DNA from: Chlamydia trachomatis
Lineage (GTDB): Bacteria > Chlamydiota > Chlamydiia > Chlamydiales > 2-12-FULL-49-11
DNA length: 5,150 nucleotides
Assembly (NCBI GenBank): GCA_945877885.1
Contig: CAMCSI010000099.1
Coordinates: 1 to 5,150, forward strand
Reading direction: 5' to 3'
A program made the position numbers and the translations under genes. How positions within the stretch are numbered: position 1 is the stretch's first letter; each line of letters begins with the position of its first letter. Below are positions 5,010 through 5,150 of the stretch, one piece after another. Below the pieces are notes generated by a model. The model was not told the origin of the DNA and did no database searches. It saw nothing but the letters and a program-made list of their open reading frames with translations.

Positions 5010-5150
5010 ATGAGTGAGCAGATAGGTTTATCTATAGAATACAAGGGTCCTATACAATACCTAAAAAATACAGAATTTCGTGCTATCCAACTATTTGGTA
5101 GTGAGGTAGAGACCTATGCAAAATTAGGTAAGTCAAAACTTAGATGGTAT
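5010..5150 (+). CDS. Unrecognised protein, first 47 codons only
   Basis: The frame runs from ATG 5010 to the window end without a stop. The N-terminus (MSEQIGLSIEYKG...) is polar with no signal peptide or membrane segment, so a cytoplasmic or type III-like exported product is possible. No motif is recognisable in 47 residues. It is divergent from the GH3 operon and has its own promoter candidate and a good Shine-Dalgarno. I assign no function. Confidence 0.75.
   Translation, partial: MSEQIGLSIEYKGPIQYLKNTEFRAIQLFGSEVETYAKLGKSKLRWY

Noticed and set aside
1..5150. tRNA, rRNA or riboswitch genes
   Set aside because: I looked for cloverleaf-like arms, rRNA-like conserved segments and long structured leaders on both strands and found none; every non-coding gap is short and accounted for.

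Overview
This is an AT-rich bacterial window with compact genes and clear Shine-Dalgarno sites. An AsmA-like protein and two probably exported cell-wall enzymes point to a Gram-negative host. The overall style would suit an environmental, Chlamydiae-like intracellular bacterium, but no marker gene here proves that, so the taxonomy is tentative.

Layout. (1) Positions 1-1528, minus strand: two tandem paralogous genes, probably one operon, reading leftwards (1528-959, then 897 to beyond position 1). Neither belongs to a family I recognise. Both carry an 80-residue block with an exact 11-residue (hendecad) period, in which Trp recurs every 11 residues, flanked by Lys and separated by Ile/Val/Leu/Phe. 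The downstream gene also ends, as far as the window shows, in twelve perfect copies of a 9-bp repeat encoding (Ile-Pro-Thr)12. (2) 1655-2338, plus strand, divergent from that pair: a short membrane-anchored protein resembling the N-terminus of AsmA/DUF748-type proteins. (3) 2339-2549: a convergent intergenic region holding a long imperfect palindrome (two 42-bp arms). It is bracketed by a 10-bp direct repeat, and a stem-loop lies against the stop of the next gene. This looks like a small palindromic element inserted into a shared terminator. (4) 4845-2550, minus strand: a two-gene operon with a family 3 glycoside hydrolase (NagZ-type beta-N-acetylglucosaminidase with a C-terminal domain) followed 4 nt later by a secreted protein with lysozyme-like motifs. 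Together they suggest peptidoglycan breakdown or recycling outside the cytoplasm. (5) 4846-5009: a divergent promoter region. (6) 5010 to the window end, plus strand: the first 47 codons of an unrecognised gene.

The most novel item is the paired Trp/Lys hendecad proteins. Their geometry predicts one long amphipathic helix lying along a membrane, comparable in principle to 11-mer repeat proteins such as apolipoproteins and synuclein but far more hydrophobic and aromatic. They sit back to back with an AsmA-like gene, a family linked to the envelope and to lipid transport. A shared role at membranes is a reasonable but unproven inference.
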